From positions 92,027-156,026 of the forward strand of contig JACPYM010000033.1 in the NCBI GenBank assembly GCA_016196035.1: 64,000 nucleotides of DNA, read 5' to 3'. Of the stretch, positions 1 to 8,609 are shown piece by piece. The notes under the pieces were generated by a model. That model had not been told where the DNA came from, ran no database searches, and saw only the letters and a program-made list of their open reading frames with translations. This DNA comes from Acidobacteriota bacterium. Lineage in GTDB: Bacteria; Acidobacteriota; Blastocatellia; RBC074. The position numbers were made by a program, and so were the translations under genes. Numbering within the stretch: the stretch's first letter is position 1; each line of letters opens with the position of its first letter.

Positions 1-2339
1 TTGAGTTGCGCGTCGAAACTGCCACGGATGTTGCGGTCGGCGGTGAAGACGATGGTTTCGCGGTCGCCGGTGATGGTGGTCGTGACGACAGCGCTGATGG
101 TGGCGGGCGCATTGCTGTCGCCCAGATTGATGCGCAGCGTTTCGCCGGAGAGGTAATTCGGTTTGTCGGTGCGCAAGGAACCGAGCGTCAGGCAATAGGG
201 CGCGCTGGCCAACGCTTCATCAGGCGCGCCGTCGCTGGCGTCCGAAGTGAAAGCGTCAAAGCCCATGCCGCGTTTGGCGAAGGCTTGCCAGATCAAACAT
301 TGATTCGCGCCGCCATTGTTGACGCGGTCGGCCAGCAGGATGGCGTTGCGCGCATCCAGAAACGAGGGCGAGCGCGGCGTCAGCTTCAACCCATCCACCA
401 CGAGTTGAATGGATTGGCGCTGGCCTTCTTTGAAACCAAGTTGCCGAATCAGCGCGGCGCGCATTTCGAGCAGCGCGTTGCACCAGATTTCGCCGACGTT
501 GTGGACTTCGGTACTCAGCCGAATGTCTTTGAAGGTCAGCGGAAAAACGCTGGGGTTAGTGCTGTACGCATAGCGGCGCACGCCCTTCGGATAGTTGTTG
601 AGCACCCATTGGCCGGACGGATACGCGCCGTCCAGATCATCGCGTTCATCGCGCAGCAGCACCAGGCCGAAATAGTCCGACCAGCCTTCGCCCATCCCGC
701 CGGCCTGCATCCCAGTCAGACCGGTGGAGTTGCTGACCAGCCGTTGGCTCAGGCCGTGCGACAATTCATGGTTGATGATGCCTTGTTCCAGATCGCCATC
801 GCGGTTCGGATTGGTGATGGTGAAGATGTACATCTGCACGCGCCCCGCTGTGCCGTCGGGCGGCGCGGAGAAATTGGCGTTATTGGTGCCGCTGCCGTCC
901 TGCGCATCGGCAAAGATGGCGTCGGCGGCGCGCCCGCCTCGGCCAAAGTTGTCTGTCTGGTAATTGCCGGCGGCTTCGGTGAAACCGTATTGATAGAGAA
1001 TGTCGTGGTAGCGGTTGACCCAGTAAAACAGATTGACCTGCACCGCTTTCTGATAGTCGGCGTCGGTCGGCTGTTTGGTGAAATCGAGTGGGAAGTTGAA
1101 ATTGCCATCCGCCGCTTCCAGCCGTGGTAAATCGGCTTGGTTGTTGGCGTCGCGATCAAGATGCGCGTCAACGTTGTTGGTGATGAGGTTATTCGCCGGT
1201 TTGCCCGCCCACCAATCGTAGTGCGGATCACTGGCCGGAAAAATCTCCGTGCCGTTGAAGGGCGTCGCGTGGAAGGGCACGTCTTCGCGCGGCGTGGCGG
1301 GCGGCGTCGAAGTCGTGTAAGGCAGACTGTAAAACGGCGAATCTTTGGTGAACACCGGGCCGTGCGGTTTCAACGGGTTCTCGTCATAACTGGTGAAATT
1401 GTAGCGGAACAGCAGCGTGCCTTTTTCGGCGTCAATCAAGGTCAAATAAACATCCGGCGTCTCCGGCATCCAGAGCGTGAATTGCCACGCCAGCCGCACC
1501 TGTTCGTGCGTGAGCGGGAAGTAGACCAACTGCGCTTCGACATCACGGGCGAAACCCAGCGCGCGGTCAAAGGTTTGTTTTTGCGCCGCGCCCTGGGGTT
1601 GGACTTTTAAGGACACGGTGTCGCTGAGTTCCACTTCGGCCTCGGCGGCGGCCAGGCGCAAGGCTTCGACGGCGCTCAGATGCGGCTTGCGCGCATTGGC
1701 CAGGGTTTCGATATGCGGCAAGGCTTCGCCGCTCAGGGCGACGATTTCGCCGGTTCGCGCGATGTGCAGGGCAAGTTCGCCCTGAAAGACTTCGATGCCG
1801 TCGAGTTGCTGTTGCAGCGTCAGGTGCGTCAGCCCGTTGTGTGCATCCTGATAACGGCGCGCGACCTGTAAGGCGGCGACATCGTCGCTATCCAGCCGCA
1901 GCAAATCGGCGTTGTCATTCAAAAAGCGGCGCGCAATCGTTTCAGCATCCGCATTGCTCGGGCCGCTGAGCGTGTCTTGAAAGCTCCAGAGGCGGCTGGG
2001 CGCCTGGGTGAGCGAACTCCATCTCATTTGCACCGTGGGACGGGCGCGGCGCAGCGCATAAGGCAACTCGCTGCGGCGTAGTTTGGTTTGTGCGTTGGCC
2101 CCAGTTGGCGAAGAAGACGCGGCGAAGGGCACGACGATTTCGGCATCGGCGGGGTCTTTGAGCGTGCGTTGCAAACCGGCGCGAATGTCGAAATCGGCTT
2201 TGGTTTGCGGCGCGCGGCTGGCGGCGCGCGCGACGGCTTGCAGCCGGTTTAACCAATGGGCGGGCGTCAAAACTACGGAGACGAGAAACAAGCTGGCGGC
2301 CACGCCCCAGCCTGATAACCAAAGGTGTTTGCGTGTCAT
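1..2339 (-). CDS. Secreted M36 (fungalysin-type) metallopeptidase, 3' end outside window
   Basis: Zinc endopeptidase predicted to be exported. The reading frame is open from the ATG at 2339 to the window edge (about 779 codons), so the C-terminus is missing. A hydrophobic N-terminal segment follows MTRKHLW and looks like a signal peptide. An FTP-like propeptide region starts near residue 125 (DAETIARRFLNDN). The catalytic core carries HELSH at residues 524-528 (zinc ligands and general base) and GMGEGWSDYF, with Glu551 as the expected third zinc ligand, both typical of family M36. The start is supported by a GGAG Shine-Dalgarno sequence about 10 bases upstream. Sequence after the catalytic core suggests a further beta-sandwich domain (TDKPNYLSGETLRI) before the edge. 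Family assignment is firm; the substrate is unknown. Confidence 0.9.
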   Translation of the reverse strand, partial: MTRKHLWLSGWGVAASLFLVSVVLTPAHWLNRLQAVARAASRAPQTKADFDIRAGLQRTLKDPADAEIVVPFAASSSPTGANAQTKLRRSELPYALRRARPTVQMRWSSLTQAPSRLWSFQDTLSGPSNADAETIARRFLNDNADLLRLDSDDVAALQVARRYQDAHNGLTHLTLQQQLDGIEVFQGELALHIARTGEIVALSGEALPHIETLANARKPHLSAVEALRLAAAEAEVELSDTVSLKVQPQGAAQKQTFDRALGFARDVEAQLVYFPLTHEQVRLAWQFTLWMPETPDVYLTLIDAEKGTLLFRYNFTSYDENPLKPHGPVFTKDSPFYSLPYTTSTPPATPREDVPFHATPFNGTEIFPASDPHYDWWAGKPANNLITNNVDAHLDRDANNQADLPRLEAADGNFNFPLDFTKQPTDADYQKAVQVNLFYWVNRYHDILYQYGFTEAAGNYQTDNFGRGGRAADAIFADAQDGSGTNNANFSAPPDGTAGRVQMYIFTITNPNRDGDLEQGIINHELSHGLSQRLVSNSTGLTGMQAGGMGEGWSDYFGLVLLRDERDDLDGAYPSGQWVLNNYPKGVRRYAYSTNPSVFPLTFKDIRLSTEVHNVGEIWCNALLEMRAALIRQLGFKEGQRQSIQLVVDGLKLTPRSPSFLDARNAILLADRVNNGGANQCLIWQAFAKRGMGFDAFTSDASDGAPDEALASAPYCLTLGSLRTDKPNYLSGETLRINLGDSNAPATISAVVTTTITGDRETIVFTADRNIRGSFDAQL

Positions 2340-2698
2340 CGGTGGTGCTCCTTCAGTAGGCGGATGCCTCCCCGGACGTGCGAAGCAGGCAGGATTTGCC
2401 ACAAACGAACGGGGCGGCGCATTTGATCTTCCTACGAGCGCGCAGTGGCGCCCGCGCTAACGGCTCTGTTTGAGAATGACAACTGAAAACGGCAAAAGCT
2501 GAACCGGCTGTATTACTATCTGTTTTTTTTGGTTATTACTCGATGCCCTAAAAAAGCGCGCGCATTGTAGCGCAAGCCCGGCAAAACCGGTATAGCTGAA
2601 CGCGGTTAATTGGCAGCCGGTGCAGAGAAAATCCACCTGCCTTCAACACACGAAAATTGTAGCGAGCAATGGTATTGAATTAAGCCCTACAAACTGCC

Positions 2699-2761
2699 GT
2701 TCAGAGTTCACGCTTCAGCGTGTTGACAAAGTTTAGACACGCTGAAGCGTGAACTCTGAAC
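2699..2761. repeat. Inverted repeat, family A (25-bp perfect arms)
   Basis: The arms 2699-2723 and 2737-2761 are perfect reverse complements beginning gttcagagttc, with a 13-base spacer. Complementarity continues imperfectly outward (ttgaatta versus taattcaa). The terminal gttcagagttc is shared with the palindrome at 37511-37613, which has a different inner sequence, so the two belong to one family. Confidence 0.85.
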
Positions 2762-2778
2762 TTTAATTCAATGCCATT

Positions 2779-2820
2779 GCCAGTTGGAGTGCGGCGACGA
2801 GACCCCGCACTCCAACTGGC
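2779..2820. repeat. Inverted repeat, 16-bp arms
   Basis: The arms 2779-2794 and 2805-2820 (gccagttggagtgcgg and its complement) flank a 10-base loop. It sits 17 bases after the family A palindrome. It could act as a transcript hairpin, but no T-run follows on either strand. Confidence 0.75.
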
Positions 2821-3221
2821 ATCGGAAGCTGATGCGCGGCGGCCATTCCCTGTAACGATTTCCTTGCATTCCCACTTTCGGATGTGACGTGTAATTTTAT
2901 TGTTGGTGCAAGGAATGGGGCGGCTTTGGCGGCTTAACGCCAAACGCCGCAGGTCGCGGCCTGAAACGAGCAGGCCCAGAAACGAAGCGCGTCCAACCGG
3001 CTTTTTCTCACCCGCGTAAACATATATTCGCCCTGCCCGAACCGCCGCAGGTTGTCCCCTAAGCCATTGTTTCAACCGGTGAGAATTGGCCTGACGTTCA
3101 CTTGACCTACCTTGCTTGTGCCTACTTCCCAGCGCCGCTGCCGCGCCAGCTTACTCTGCTGTTGGCCTCCTTGGTTGACACACTTGACGCGGGCTGGCGC
3201 GAGTCATAAGGAGCTTTAGCA

Positions 3222-5339
3222 ATGCGATCATCCATCATTTTGCTCGAACAGCATTTTAACTATCCCTGGAATTCGACCCGCCGCCGCGCGCATATTGTCA
3301 TCAGCATCCTGGCGACACTGCTGGCGCTCGCGATGTGGGCAGTTGCTCCCTTTCAAGCCTCGCTGGCAGCGCCGGTCAGCCCAAATCCGGAAGTCGCCGC
3401 GACCCTGGCCGCCTTGCAGGAAAATGCCGCCGTGTTTGCACTGGTGCCAAGCGGCAACGATCTCTATGTCGGCGGTTCGTTCACGACGATTGGCGGCCTG
3501 AACGCACGGGGCGTGGCGCGCTATAACCTGCAATCGGGCGTCTGGACGGCGCTCGGCGCTGACAATGTCGCGGCGGGCAATGGCGTCAACGGGTTGATCT
3601 CGACCATCCTGGTGGTCGGCAACGATGTTTATGTGGGCGGCAGCTTTACCAAGGCTTACAACAATTCATCCTCCGCGTTTATCAGCGCCAATTGCATCGC
3701 CAAATGGAACACGGTGAGCAAGACCTGGTCGGCCCTGGGGGCGGACGCCGGCCCTGGCGGCAACGGTTTTGATGGTGACGTAGTGGCGCTGGTCGCGCTC
3801 AACGGGTCGGTGTATCTGGGCGGCACCTTTCATAACGCGCATAACGCCAATGGCAATGACGTGGCGGTCAATGGCATCGCGCGTTGGAACAACGGCTGGT
3901 TTGCGCTGGGCAAAGGCACCAGCACCGCCAGCAATGCCGGGGTGGTGAATGACCTGGCCGTGATCGGCAATGATTTGTATGTCGGCGGTTCATTCAGCGG
4001 CGTGACCAACACCGACAACAGCAAATTGACGGTGGATTGCATCGCGCGCTGGAACACGCTAAGCAGCGCCTGGGCCGTGCTGGGCGCGGGCAATGGCAGC
4101 GGCAACAACGGCGTCAGCGGCGATGTCTTCACACTGACGACCAACGGCACGGAGTTGTATGTCGGCGGCGGTTTCTCTTCGGTCAACAACAGCACGGCCA
4201 ACAAAGTCCCGGCCAATCACCTGGCGCGCTGGAACGGCACAAGCTGGGGCGTGGTGGGCAGCGCCGCGACCGCCAACAGCAACGGCGTGAATGGCAATGT
4301 GACGGAGCTTTCTATCAGCAACGGCGTGCTGTATGTCGGCGGCAGTTTTGACAGCACCATCAACAACGGTACGACCAGCAGCGCCAATTGCATTGCGCGC
4401 TGGACGGGTTCGGCCTGGGAACGTTTCGGCACGGGCACGGGCACGACCGGCAATGGTGTGGATCAGGACGTGTGGGTCATCGCGCCCATCGGCAACATGA
4501 TTTATGTCGGTGGGGAATTCACTTCGGCCTATAACAGCAGCGGCAATACGGTGAACGTGACCAAGCTGGCGCGTTGGAATGGCAGTAGTTGGTCAGGCTT
4601 GAGCGCGGCGGCGGTCAAAGCCCTGGCGACCGTCTCTGCCGCCAGTTTCAGCGCGGGCGAATTGACCGCCGAAGGCATCGTCGCGGCCTACGGCACAGGG
4701 TTGGCCACCACGACGCTGGCGGCGACGACTACGCCGCTGCCGACGACGTTGGCAGGCACCAGCGTCGCCGTGCGCGATAGCGCCGGAGTGACACGTTCGG
4801 CTCCGCTCTTTTTCGTCTCGGGCGGACAGATCAACTTCATGATTCCGACGGGCACGGCGGCGGGCGTCGCCAATATCACGGTCACGTCGGGCGACGCTTC
4901 GTTGTCGGGCGGCGATGTGACGGTTGCCAACGTCGCGCCAGGCCTGTTCACGATGAATACCAACGGCCAGGGCGTGGTGGCGGCGGTCGCCTTGCGCACC
5001 AAGTCGAACGGCGTGCAAACGTATGAGACGGTCGCTGATTTCAATACCAGCACGCAGCGTTGGGTGACCAAACCGATTGATCTAGGCCCAGCCACCGATG
5101 TGGTTTATCTGATCGCCTATGGTTCCGGCTTCCGCAATCGGTCGGCGCTGGCCAACGTCAGCACGACCATCGGCGGCACGGCGATGCTCACTGATTTCGC
5201 GGGCAAGCAAGGCGGATTGGTGGGCGTAGACCAACTCAACGTCAAACTCGACCGCAGCTTGATCGGGCGCGGCGAACTGGATTTGGTCTTGCGCGTAGAC
5301 AACAAACCGGCCAACACGGTGAAGGTCAACATCAAATAA
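3222..5339 (+). CDS. Secreted seven-repeat propeller protein with TIGR03437 C-terminal domain
   Basis: 705 aa, function unknown. The N-terminus is long and basic, followed by a hydrophobic segment (about residues 25-48) ending ASLAAP, consistent with a signal peptide. Residues about 60-460 hold seven copies of a motif of the form LYVGGSF, each followed about 35 residues later by ARWN and a W-x-x-LG turn; seven such units suggest a seven-bladed beta-propeller. The last 235 residues match TIGR03437, with VSAASF, LFFVSGGQINF, VAPGLF, GSGFRN and LVGVDQLNVKL. An AAGGAG Shine-Dalgarno sequence 8 bases before the ATG fixes the start. The gene is single and followed by a hairpin terminator. The combination suggests an exported adhesion or scaffold protein, but that is inference. 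Confidence 0.85.
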   Translation: MRSSIILLEQHFNYPWNSTRRRAHIVISILATLLALAMWAVAPFQASLAAPVSPNPEVAATLAALQENAAVFALVPSGNDLYVGGSFTTIGGLNARGVARYNLQSGVWTALGADNVAAGNGVNGLISTILVVGNDVYVGGSFTKAYNNSSSAFISANCIAKWNTVSKTWSALGADAGPGGNGFDGDVVALVALNGSVYLGGTFHNAHNANGNDVAVNGIARWNNGWFALGKGTSTASNAGVVNDLAVIGNDLYVGGSFSGVTNTDNSKLTVDCIARWNTLSSAWAVLGAGNGSGNNGVSGDVFTLTTNGTELYVGGGFSSVNNSTANKVPANHLARWNGTSWGVVGSAATANSNGVNGNVTELSISNGVLYVGGSFDSTINNGTTSSANCIARWTGSAWERFGTGTGTTGNGVDQDVWVIAPIGNMIYVGGEFTSAYNSSGNTVNVTKLARWNGSSWSGLSAAAVKALATVSAASFSAGELTAEGIVAAYGTGLATTTLAATTTPLPTTLAGTSVAVRDSAGVTRSAPLFFVSGGQINFMIPTGTAAGVANITVTSGDASLSGGDVTVANVAPGLFTMNTNGQGVVAAVALRTKSNGVQTYETVADFNTSTQRWVTKPIDLGPATDVVYLIAYGSGFRNRSALANVSTTIGGTAMLTDFAGKQGGLVGVDQLNVKLDRSLIGRGELDLVLRVDNKPANTVKVNIK

Positions 5340-5362
5340 GCGCGGTTAAAATTGAAGGTATG

Positions 5363-5393
5363 AAAGCCAGCCGGGCATCGCTTGGCTGGCTTT
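5363..5393 (+). terminator. Rho-independent terminator-like hairpin after the propeller gene
   Basis: A 10-bp perfect stem (aaagccagcc / ggctggcttt) with an 11-base loop starts 23 bases after the stop codon of the preceding gene. The T-run is short (four T), so termination strength is uncertain. Confidence 0.6.
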
Positions 5394-5396
5394 TAT

Positions 5397-5678
5397 TGTG
5401 CTGGGACGGCACCGCGCGCGTCAGCAAGCGGCGCAGCAAGCATTGTGCTGGGACAGTACCGCGCGCGTCAGCAAGCGGCGCAGCAAGCATTGTGCTGGGA
5501 CGGTACCGCGCGCGTCAGCAAGCGGCGCAGCAAGCATTGTGCTGGGACGGTACCGCGCGCGTCAGCAAGCGGCGCAGCAAGCATCACCCAGCGGCACAAA
5601 TGCATCGTCTCCGCTGGCTGACGCGCGCGGTACCGTCCCAGGCCAGCTTTTTACGCCAAAGTGCAAACCGCTCGAATA
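5397..5678. repeat. Family C palindromic element with a 47-bp tandem array (4 copies)
   Basis: Four near-identical 47-base direct repeats begin at 5397, 5444, 5491 and 5538; each contains gtaccgcgcgcgtcagcaag or a one-base variant. They are followed by one inverted half at about 5610-5640 and then by gtgcaaaccgctc near 5660, the outer arm seen in other family C copies. Elsewhere in the window (11071, 12290, 20749, 50919, 59559) the element occurs as a single palindrome, so the left arm has been amplified here. Open frames across it are an effect of the repeat and are not genes. Confidence 0.9.
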
Positions 5679-5712
5679 GCCGGACGTGTGCGCTTGTTTT
5701 ATACTGCGCGCG

Positions 5713-5973
5713 ATGAAACCGCTATCCACTGACACCCCGCCTGAAATCGAAAAGCTGCTTATCGAGGGCTATCGCCAAATGCCTGAGTGGCGCAAGCTGC
5801 ATTGCATTGCTGAACTCAATGCCGGTTTGCGAATGATGCAAATGGCGGAAATTCGCCGCCGCCATCCGCAGGCGGATGAACGCGAACTCAAGTTGCGGTT
5901 GGCGGCGCGTTGGATCGAGCCGGAGTTGATGCGCCGGGCCTTCGGTTGGGACCCTGAGCGTGAGGGCTATTGA
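5713..5973 (+). CDS. Small conserved-looking protein paired with a nucleotidyltransferase-fold gene
   Basis: 86 aa, not assigned to a named family. The protein is rich in charged helices (EIEKLLIEGYRQMPEWRKL; ELKLRLAARWI; RRAFGWDPEREGY) and has no signal or membrane segment. It overlaps the next gene by one base (TGATG), so the two are almost certainly translated together. I chose ATG 5713 over an upstream ATG at 5686 because the codons between look like leader sequence; TATACT sits 8 bases before 5713. The tight pairing with a nucleotidyltransferase-like partner resembles a two-gene toxin-antitoxin layout, but nothing in this protein proves an antitoxin role. Confidence 0.65.
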   Translation: MKPLSTDTPPEIEKLLIEGYRQMPEWRKLHCIAELNAGLRMMQMAEIRRRHPQADERELKLRLAARWIEPELMRRAFGWDPEREGY

Positions 5974-6581
5974 TGTTGCCGGACGTGTTACAACTCATTT
6001 GCCGCGTGACACAGGTCTTTGAGGCGTTGGGGATCGCCTATTACATCGGCGGGTCGGTGGCGAGCGGGCAATATGGGCTGCCGCGTTCGACGCGCGATGT
6101 GGATTTCATTGCCGACCTGCGCGAGAAACAAGTGGCGGCCTTTGTGGTGGCGCTGGAAAATGATTTTTATGTGGACAGCAATGCCGTGCTGCGTGCGGTG
6201 CGCGGGCTGGGCAATTTCGACCTCATTCATTTTGAAACGGTTTACAAGGTGGACATCTTTGTCGCGGGCCGCGATGAATGGGCGCAAGCGAAGCTGTCGC
6301 GCCGGCAGGCGAAGCGCTTGGCCGCCGAACCGGATGCGCCGCTGGCTTTTGTTTCGAGCGCCGAAGACACAGTGTTGCAAAAGCTGCGTTGGTTTCAAAA
6401 AGGCGGCGGCGTTTCAGAACGCCAGTGGGATGACGTACTGGGCGTGTTGAAAGTGCAAGCCGGGGCGTTGGATTACCCCTACCTGCAACGCTGGGCGGCG
6501 GAACTGGGCATAGCGGAGTTGTTACAGAACGCAATGGTGGATGCCGGGTTGACGCCTGACACTGCTGCGGAAACACACTGA
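5973..6581 (+). CDS. Nucleotidyltransferase-fold protein (MNT/AbiEii-like)
   Basis: 202 aa. Residues about 20-50 show the nucleotidyltransferase signature: YYIGGSVAS followed by STRDVDFI, giving the GGS and D-x-D elements expected to bind nucleotide and metal. FDLIHFETVYKVDIFV supplies a candidate third acidic strand. The C-terminal half (SAEDTVLQKLRWFQKGG, RQWDDVLGVL) resembles the helical part of uncharacterised stand-alone nucleotidyltransferases and the AbiEii group. The ATG at 5973 overlaps the upstream stop codon by one base; a TTG one codon earlier is also possible. Similar folds act in toxin-antitoxin systems by modifying tRNA or proteins; here that is inference from fold and pairing. 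Confidence 0.75.
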   Translation: MLPDVLQLICRVTQVFEALGIAYYIGGSVASGQYGLPRSTRDVDFIADLREKQVAAFVVALENDFYVDSNAVLRAVRGLGNFDLIHFETVYKVDIFVAGRDEWAQAKLSRRQAKRLAAEPDAPLAFVSSAEDTVLQKLRWFQKGGGVSERQWDDVLGVLKVQAGALDYPYLQRWAAELGIAELLQNAMVDAGLTPDTAAETH

Positions 6582-6587
6582 AACACG

Positions 6588-7739
6588 ATGATGCAAGCAA
6601 ACAAACTTTCTCTGCTTCTTTGCACGCTGCTGCTGAGTCTCAGCGTCTATTCACAACAGGCCGGGCCGCCGCGCGGCTATACGATCCCGCTGCTTGATCT
6701 GGCGGCAGAAACACAGCGGCAGGTCATCGTGGATCGCGAGCCGGGCCAATACCTGGGCCATCCGACGACTGTGCTGCTCGAAGACAAACGCACGATCCTC
6801 GCCGTTTACCCCAAAGGCCACGGCAAAGGCGCGATTCAACTCAAACGCAGCCGCGATGGTGGTCTGACGTGGTCGGAGCGCCTGCCGACGCCCAGGAGTT
6901 GGGAGACTTCACTCGAAACGCCGACGATTCATCGCGTGGTGGATCGCCAAGGCAAGAAACGCCTGCTTGTCTTTTCGGGCTTATACCCGATTCGGATGTC
7001 AGTGTCAGAAGACGATGGCGCGACGTGGAGCGAGTTGAAAGCCATCGGCGATTTTGGCGGCATTGTGGCGATGGGCAGCGTCGAACGCTTGCGCAATGGC
7101 GATTATGTGGCGCTCTTTCACGATGACGGGCGCTTCTTTACCAAAGATGGCAAGCGGTCGCCGGTGATGACGCTCTATCAGACCTTTTCCAAAGACGGCG
7201 GCTTGACTTGGTCGGCGCCGCAGGAGATTTACAAAAACGATCAGATTCATCTGTGCGAACCCGGTTTGATTCGGTCGCCGAACGGCAGGCAGTGGGCGAT
7301 GCTGTTGCGCGAAAACCGCCGGTTGCGCAATTCGTATGTGATGTTCAGCGATGACGATTGCCACACCTGGTCGGCCCCGCGCGAATTGCCGGGCGCGTTG
7401 ACGGGCGACCGGCACACGGGCAAATACGCGCCCGATGGGCGGCTGTTTATCTCGTTCCGCGACACGACGCACGAGAGCCCGACCAAGGGCGATTGGGTCG
7501 CCTGGGTGGGCCGTTACGAAGACATTGTCCAAGGCCGCGAAGGACAATACCGCGTGCGTCTGATGCAGAACCACAAGAACGCCTCAGGCTGGAATGCCGA
7601 CTGCGCGTATCCCGGCGTCGAGGTATTGCCGGGCGGCGTCTTCGTCACGACGACATACGGACATTGGATCGAAGGGCGGTTGCCGTATGTGGTAAGTGTG
7701 CGGCTGACGTTGGCGGAACTGGATCGCAAGGCAAAATGA
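6588..7739 (+). CDS. Exported sialidase/neuraminidase-superfamily protein (BNR/Asp-box propeller)
   Basis: 383 aa. A short signal peptide (LSLLLCTLLLSLSVYS, cleavage near SQQ) precedes a six-bladed-propeller-type sequence. Four Asp-box motifs are visible: SRDGGLTWS, SEDDGATWS, SKDGGLTWS and SDDDCHTWS. This pattern is typical of exo-alpha-sialidases and related glycan-active proteins (GH33-like fold). Candidate active-site residues are not obvious enough to claim sialidase activity; it could be another BNR glycosidase or a binding protein. It begins 6 bases after the nucleotidyltransferase gene and may be read on the same transcript. ATG 6588 is followed directly by a second ATG at 6591, so either may be used. 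Confidence 0.8.
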   Translation: MMQANKLSLLLCTLLLSLSVYSQQAGPPRGYTIPLLDLAAETQRQVIVDREPGQYLGHPTTVLLEDKRTILAVYPKGHGKGAIQLKRSRDGGLTWSERLPTPRSWETSLETPTIHRVVDRQGKKRLLVFSGLYPIRMSVSEDDGATWSELKAIGDFGGIVAMGSVERLRNGDYVALFHDDGRFFTKDGKRSPVMTLYQTFSKDGGLTWSAPQEIYKNDQIHLCEPGLIRSPNGRQWAMLLRENRRLRNSYVMFSDDDCHTWSAPRELPGALTGDRHTGKYAPDGRLFISFRDTTHESPTKGDWVAWVGRYEDIVQGREGQYRVRLMQNHKNASGWNADCAYPGVEVLPGGVFVTTTYGHWIEGRLPYVVSVRLTLAELDRKAK

Positions 7740-7780
7740 ATCCGCCTGCTAAACGAATGTGTAACCGGGAAAGAAATTAT

Positions 7781-7862
7781 TGTACAGCAGGCTGCCAGCC
7801 TGCTGAGTTCTTCGCCAGACGTACAATGCGCAAGCCGCAGCAGGCTGGCAGCCTGCTGTACA
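7781..7862. repeat. Inverted repeat, family B (25-bp perfect arms)
   Basis: The arms 7781-7805 and 7838-7862 are perfect complements (tgtacagcaggctgccagc and on), each with an inner ctgccag/ctggcag core. The element at 13736-13826 has the same arm length and core but different flanking bases. It lies 19 bases upstream of the STAS gene, outside its ribosome binding site. Confidence 0.85.
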
Positions 7863-7881
7863 GTTTTCAAAGGAGCACTGC

Positions 7882-8223
7882 ATGGAATTGAATGAACGCA
7901 AGGTGGGCAACATCGTCGTGGTGGATTTGAAAATCGGCGTGCAGCAGCGGGGGCAATATGAACCATTGCAGCAACTGGTGCGCGGGCATCTGGCGGCTGG
8001 CCAATCGCGCTTCATCTTGAATCTGGCGGCGTGTGAATGGATAGATAGTTCGGGCTTGGGCGAATTGATCAAACTGTTGGTCGCCGTGATGCGCCAGGGC
8101 GGAAATCTGAAATTGGCGGCGGTGCCGCACAAGCTGAAAGGTATCTTGACGGTGACCAATCTGACCCAGGTCTTTGAGATTTACGATAGCGAACCGGCGG
8201 CATTGGCAAGCTTTCCGGCCTGA
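7882..8223 (+). CDS. STAS-domain protein, anti-sigma-factor-antagonist type
   Basis: 113 aa, a single STAS domain. The sequence runs as a SpoIIAA-like fold: VGNIVVVDLKIG, then RFILNLAACEWIDSSGLGEL, where DSSGLGEL carries the serine normally phosphorylated by a partner anti-sigma kinase, then GNLKLAAVPHKLKGIL and VFEIYDSEPAAL. Such proteins release sigma factors or act in phosphorelay switches. No kinase or sigma factor gene is adjacent, so the partner is encoded elsewhere. A good AAAGGAG ribosome site lies 7 bases before the ATG. The gene stands alone between a palindromic element and the serA spacer. Confidence 0.9.
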   Translation: MELNERKVGNIVVVDLKIGVQQRGQYEPLQQLVRGHLAAGQSRFILNLAACEWIDSSGLGELIKLLVAVMRQGGNLKLAAVPHKLKGILTVTNLTQVFEIYDSEPAALASFPA

Positions 8224-8609
8224 GCCAGCGGCTCAAGCAAGCTGATCAATCAACCCACCCTCAGCACAAACAAGCTGTTTGCAATTTGCGGCCCCGCTCC
8301 GTATGATGCGCCTTCGTTTTTGAAGCCTACACTTGCAACGCCCGCGTTCGGCACTCCGCTGCGACCGGCACTGGCAATCAATTATGATCGGAAAAGAGCG
8401 ACACAATTTGAGTTTGCCTGTACGCATAGCCACCTGTTTGGATGGTTCAGCCCCGTCCGGTCAGTCATCGTATTCCTCGTGGCACTGCTCGTGGTGTCGC
8501 TCTTATTGATTGGCAAGCGCGCGCGCCACTCCTCCAATTCGTTTTCTTCATCTATTCACTGTTACAATTCATTTTAGACCCACTTTTAGAAAGGCTGGTT
8601 TCATTCCCA
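8224..8609. other. 386-base spacer upstream of serA
   Basis: No gene is supported here. A small palindrome (tgagccagcggctca, 8221-8235) overlaps the STAS stop codon and could end that transcript, although no T-run follows. The serA promoter should be in this spacer; I could not identify it with confidence. Reading frames continuous with serA extend into the spacer but have atypical composition. Confidence 0.5.

Larger units (their letters stand above)
2340..3221. other. Intergenic region between divergent secreted-protein genes
   Basis: This 880-base gap separates the M36 peptidase from the plus-strand propeller gene. It contains two perfect inverted repeats (2699-2761 and 2779-2820, listed separately). 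I see no credible gene in the remainder: the reading frames present have no recognisable protein features. Both flanking genes start at its edges, so their promoters must lie here, but I could not pick out convincing -35/-10 pairs. Confidence 0.6.

Noticed and set aside
6..1130. A 374-codon open frame on the plus strand over the M36 peptidase gene
   Set aside because: It is antisense to a gene with a clear HELSH motif, signal peptide and ribosome site. Its residues are repetitive (RIAA, RRGE) and show no domain; high GC content produces such shadows.
2083..2460. Plus-strand gene of 125 codons near 2.1-2.5 kb
   Set aside because: Antisense to the M36 gene start, no ribosome site, no motif.
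5397..5585. CRISPR array
   Set aside because: The 47-bp units are contiguous with no spacers and no cas gene is present.
5360..5716. Open frames through the 47-bp repeats that could look like a repetitive protein
   Set aside because: Three frames stay open at once because the unit lacks stops; the palindromic form and other copies in intergenic DNA show it is not coding.
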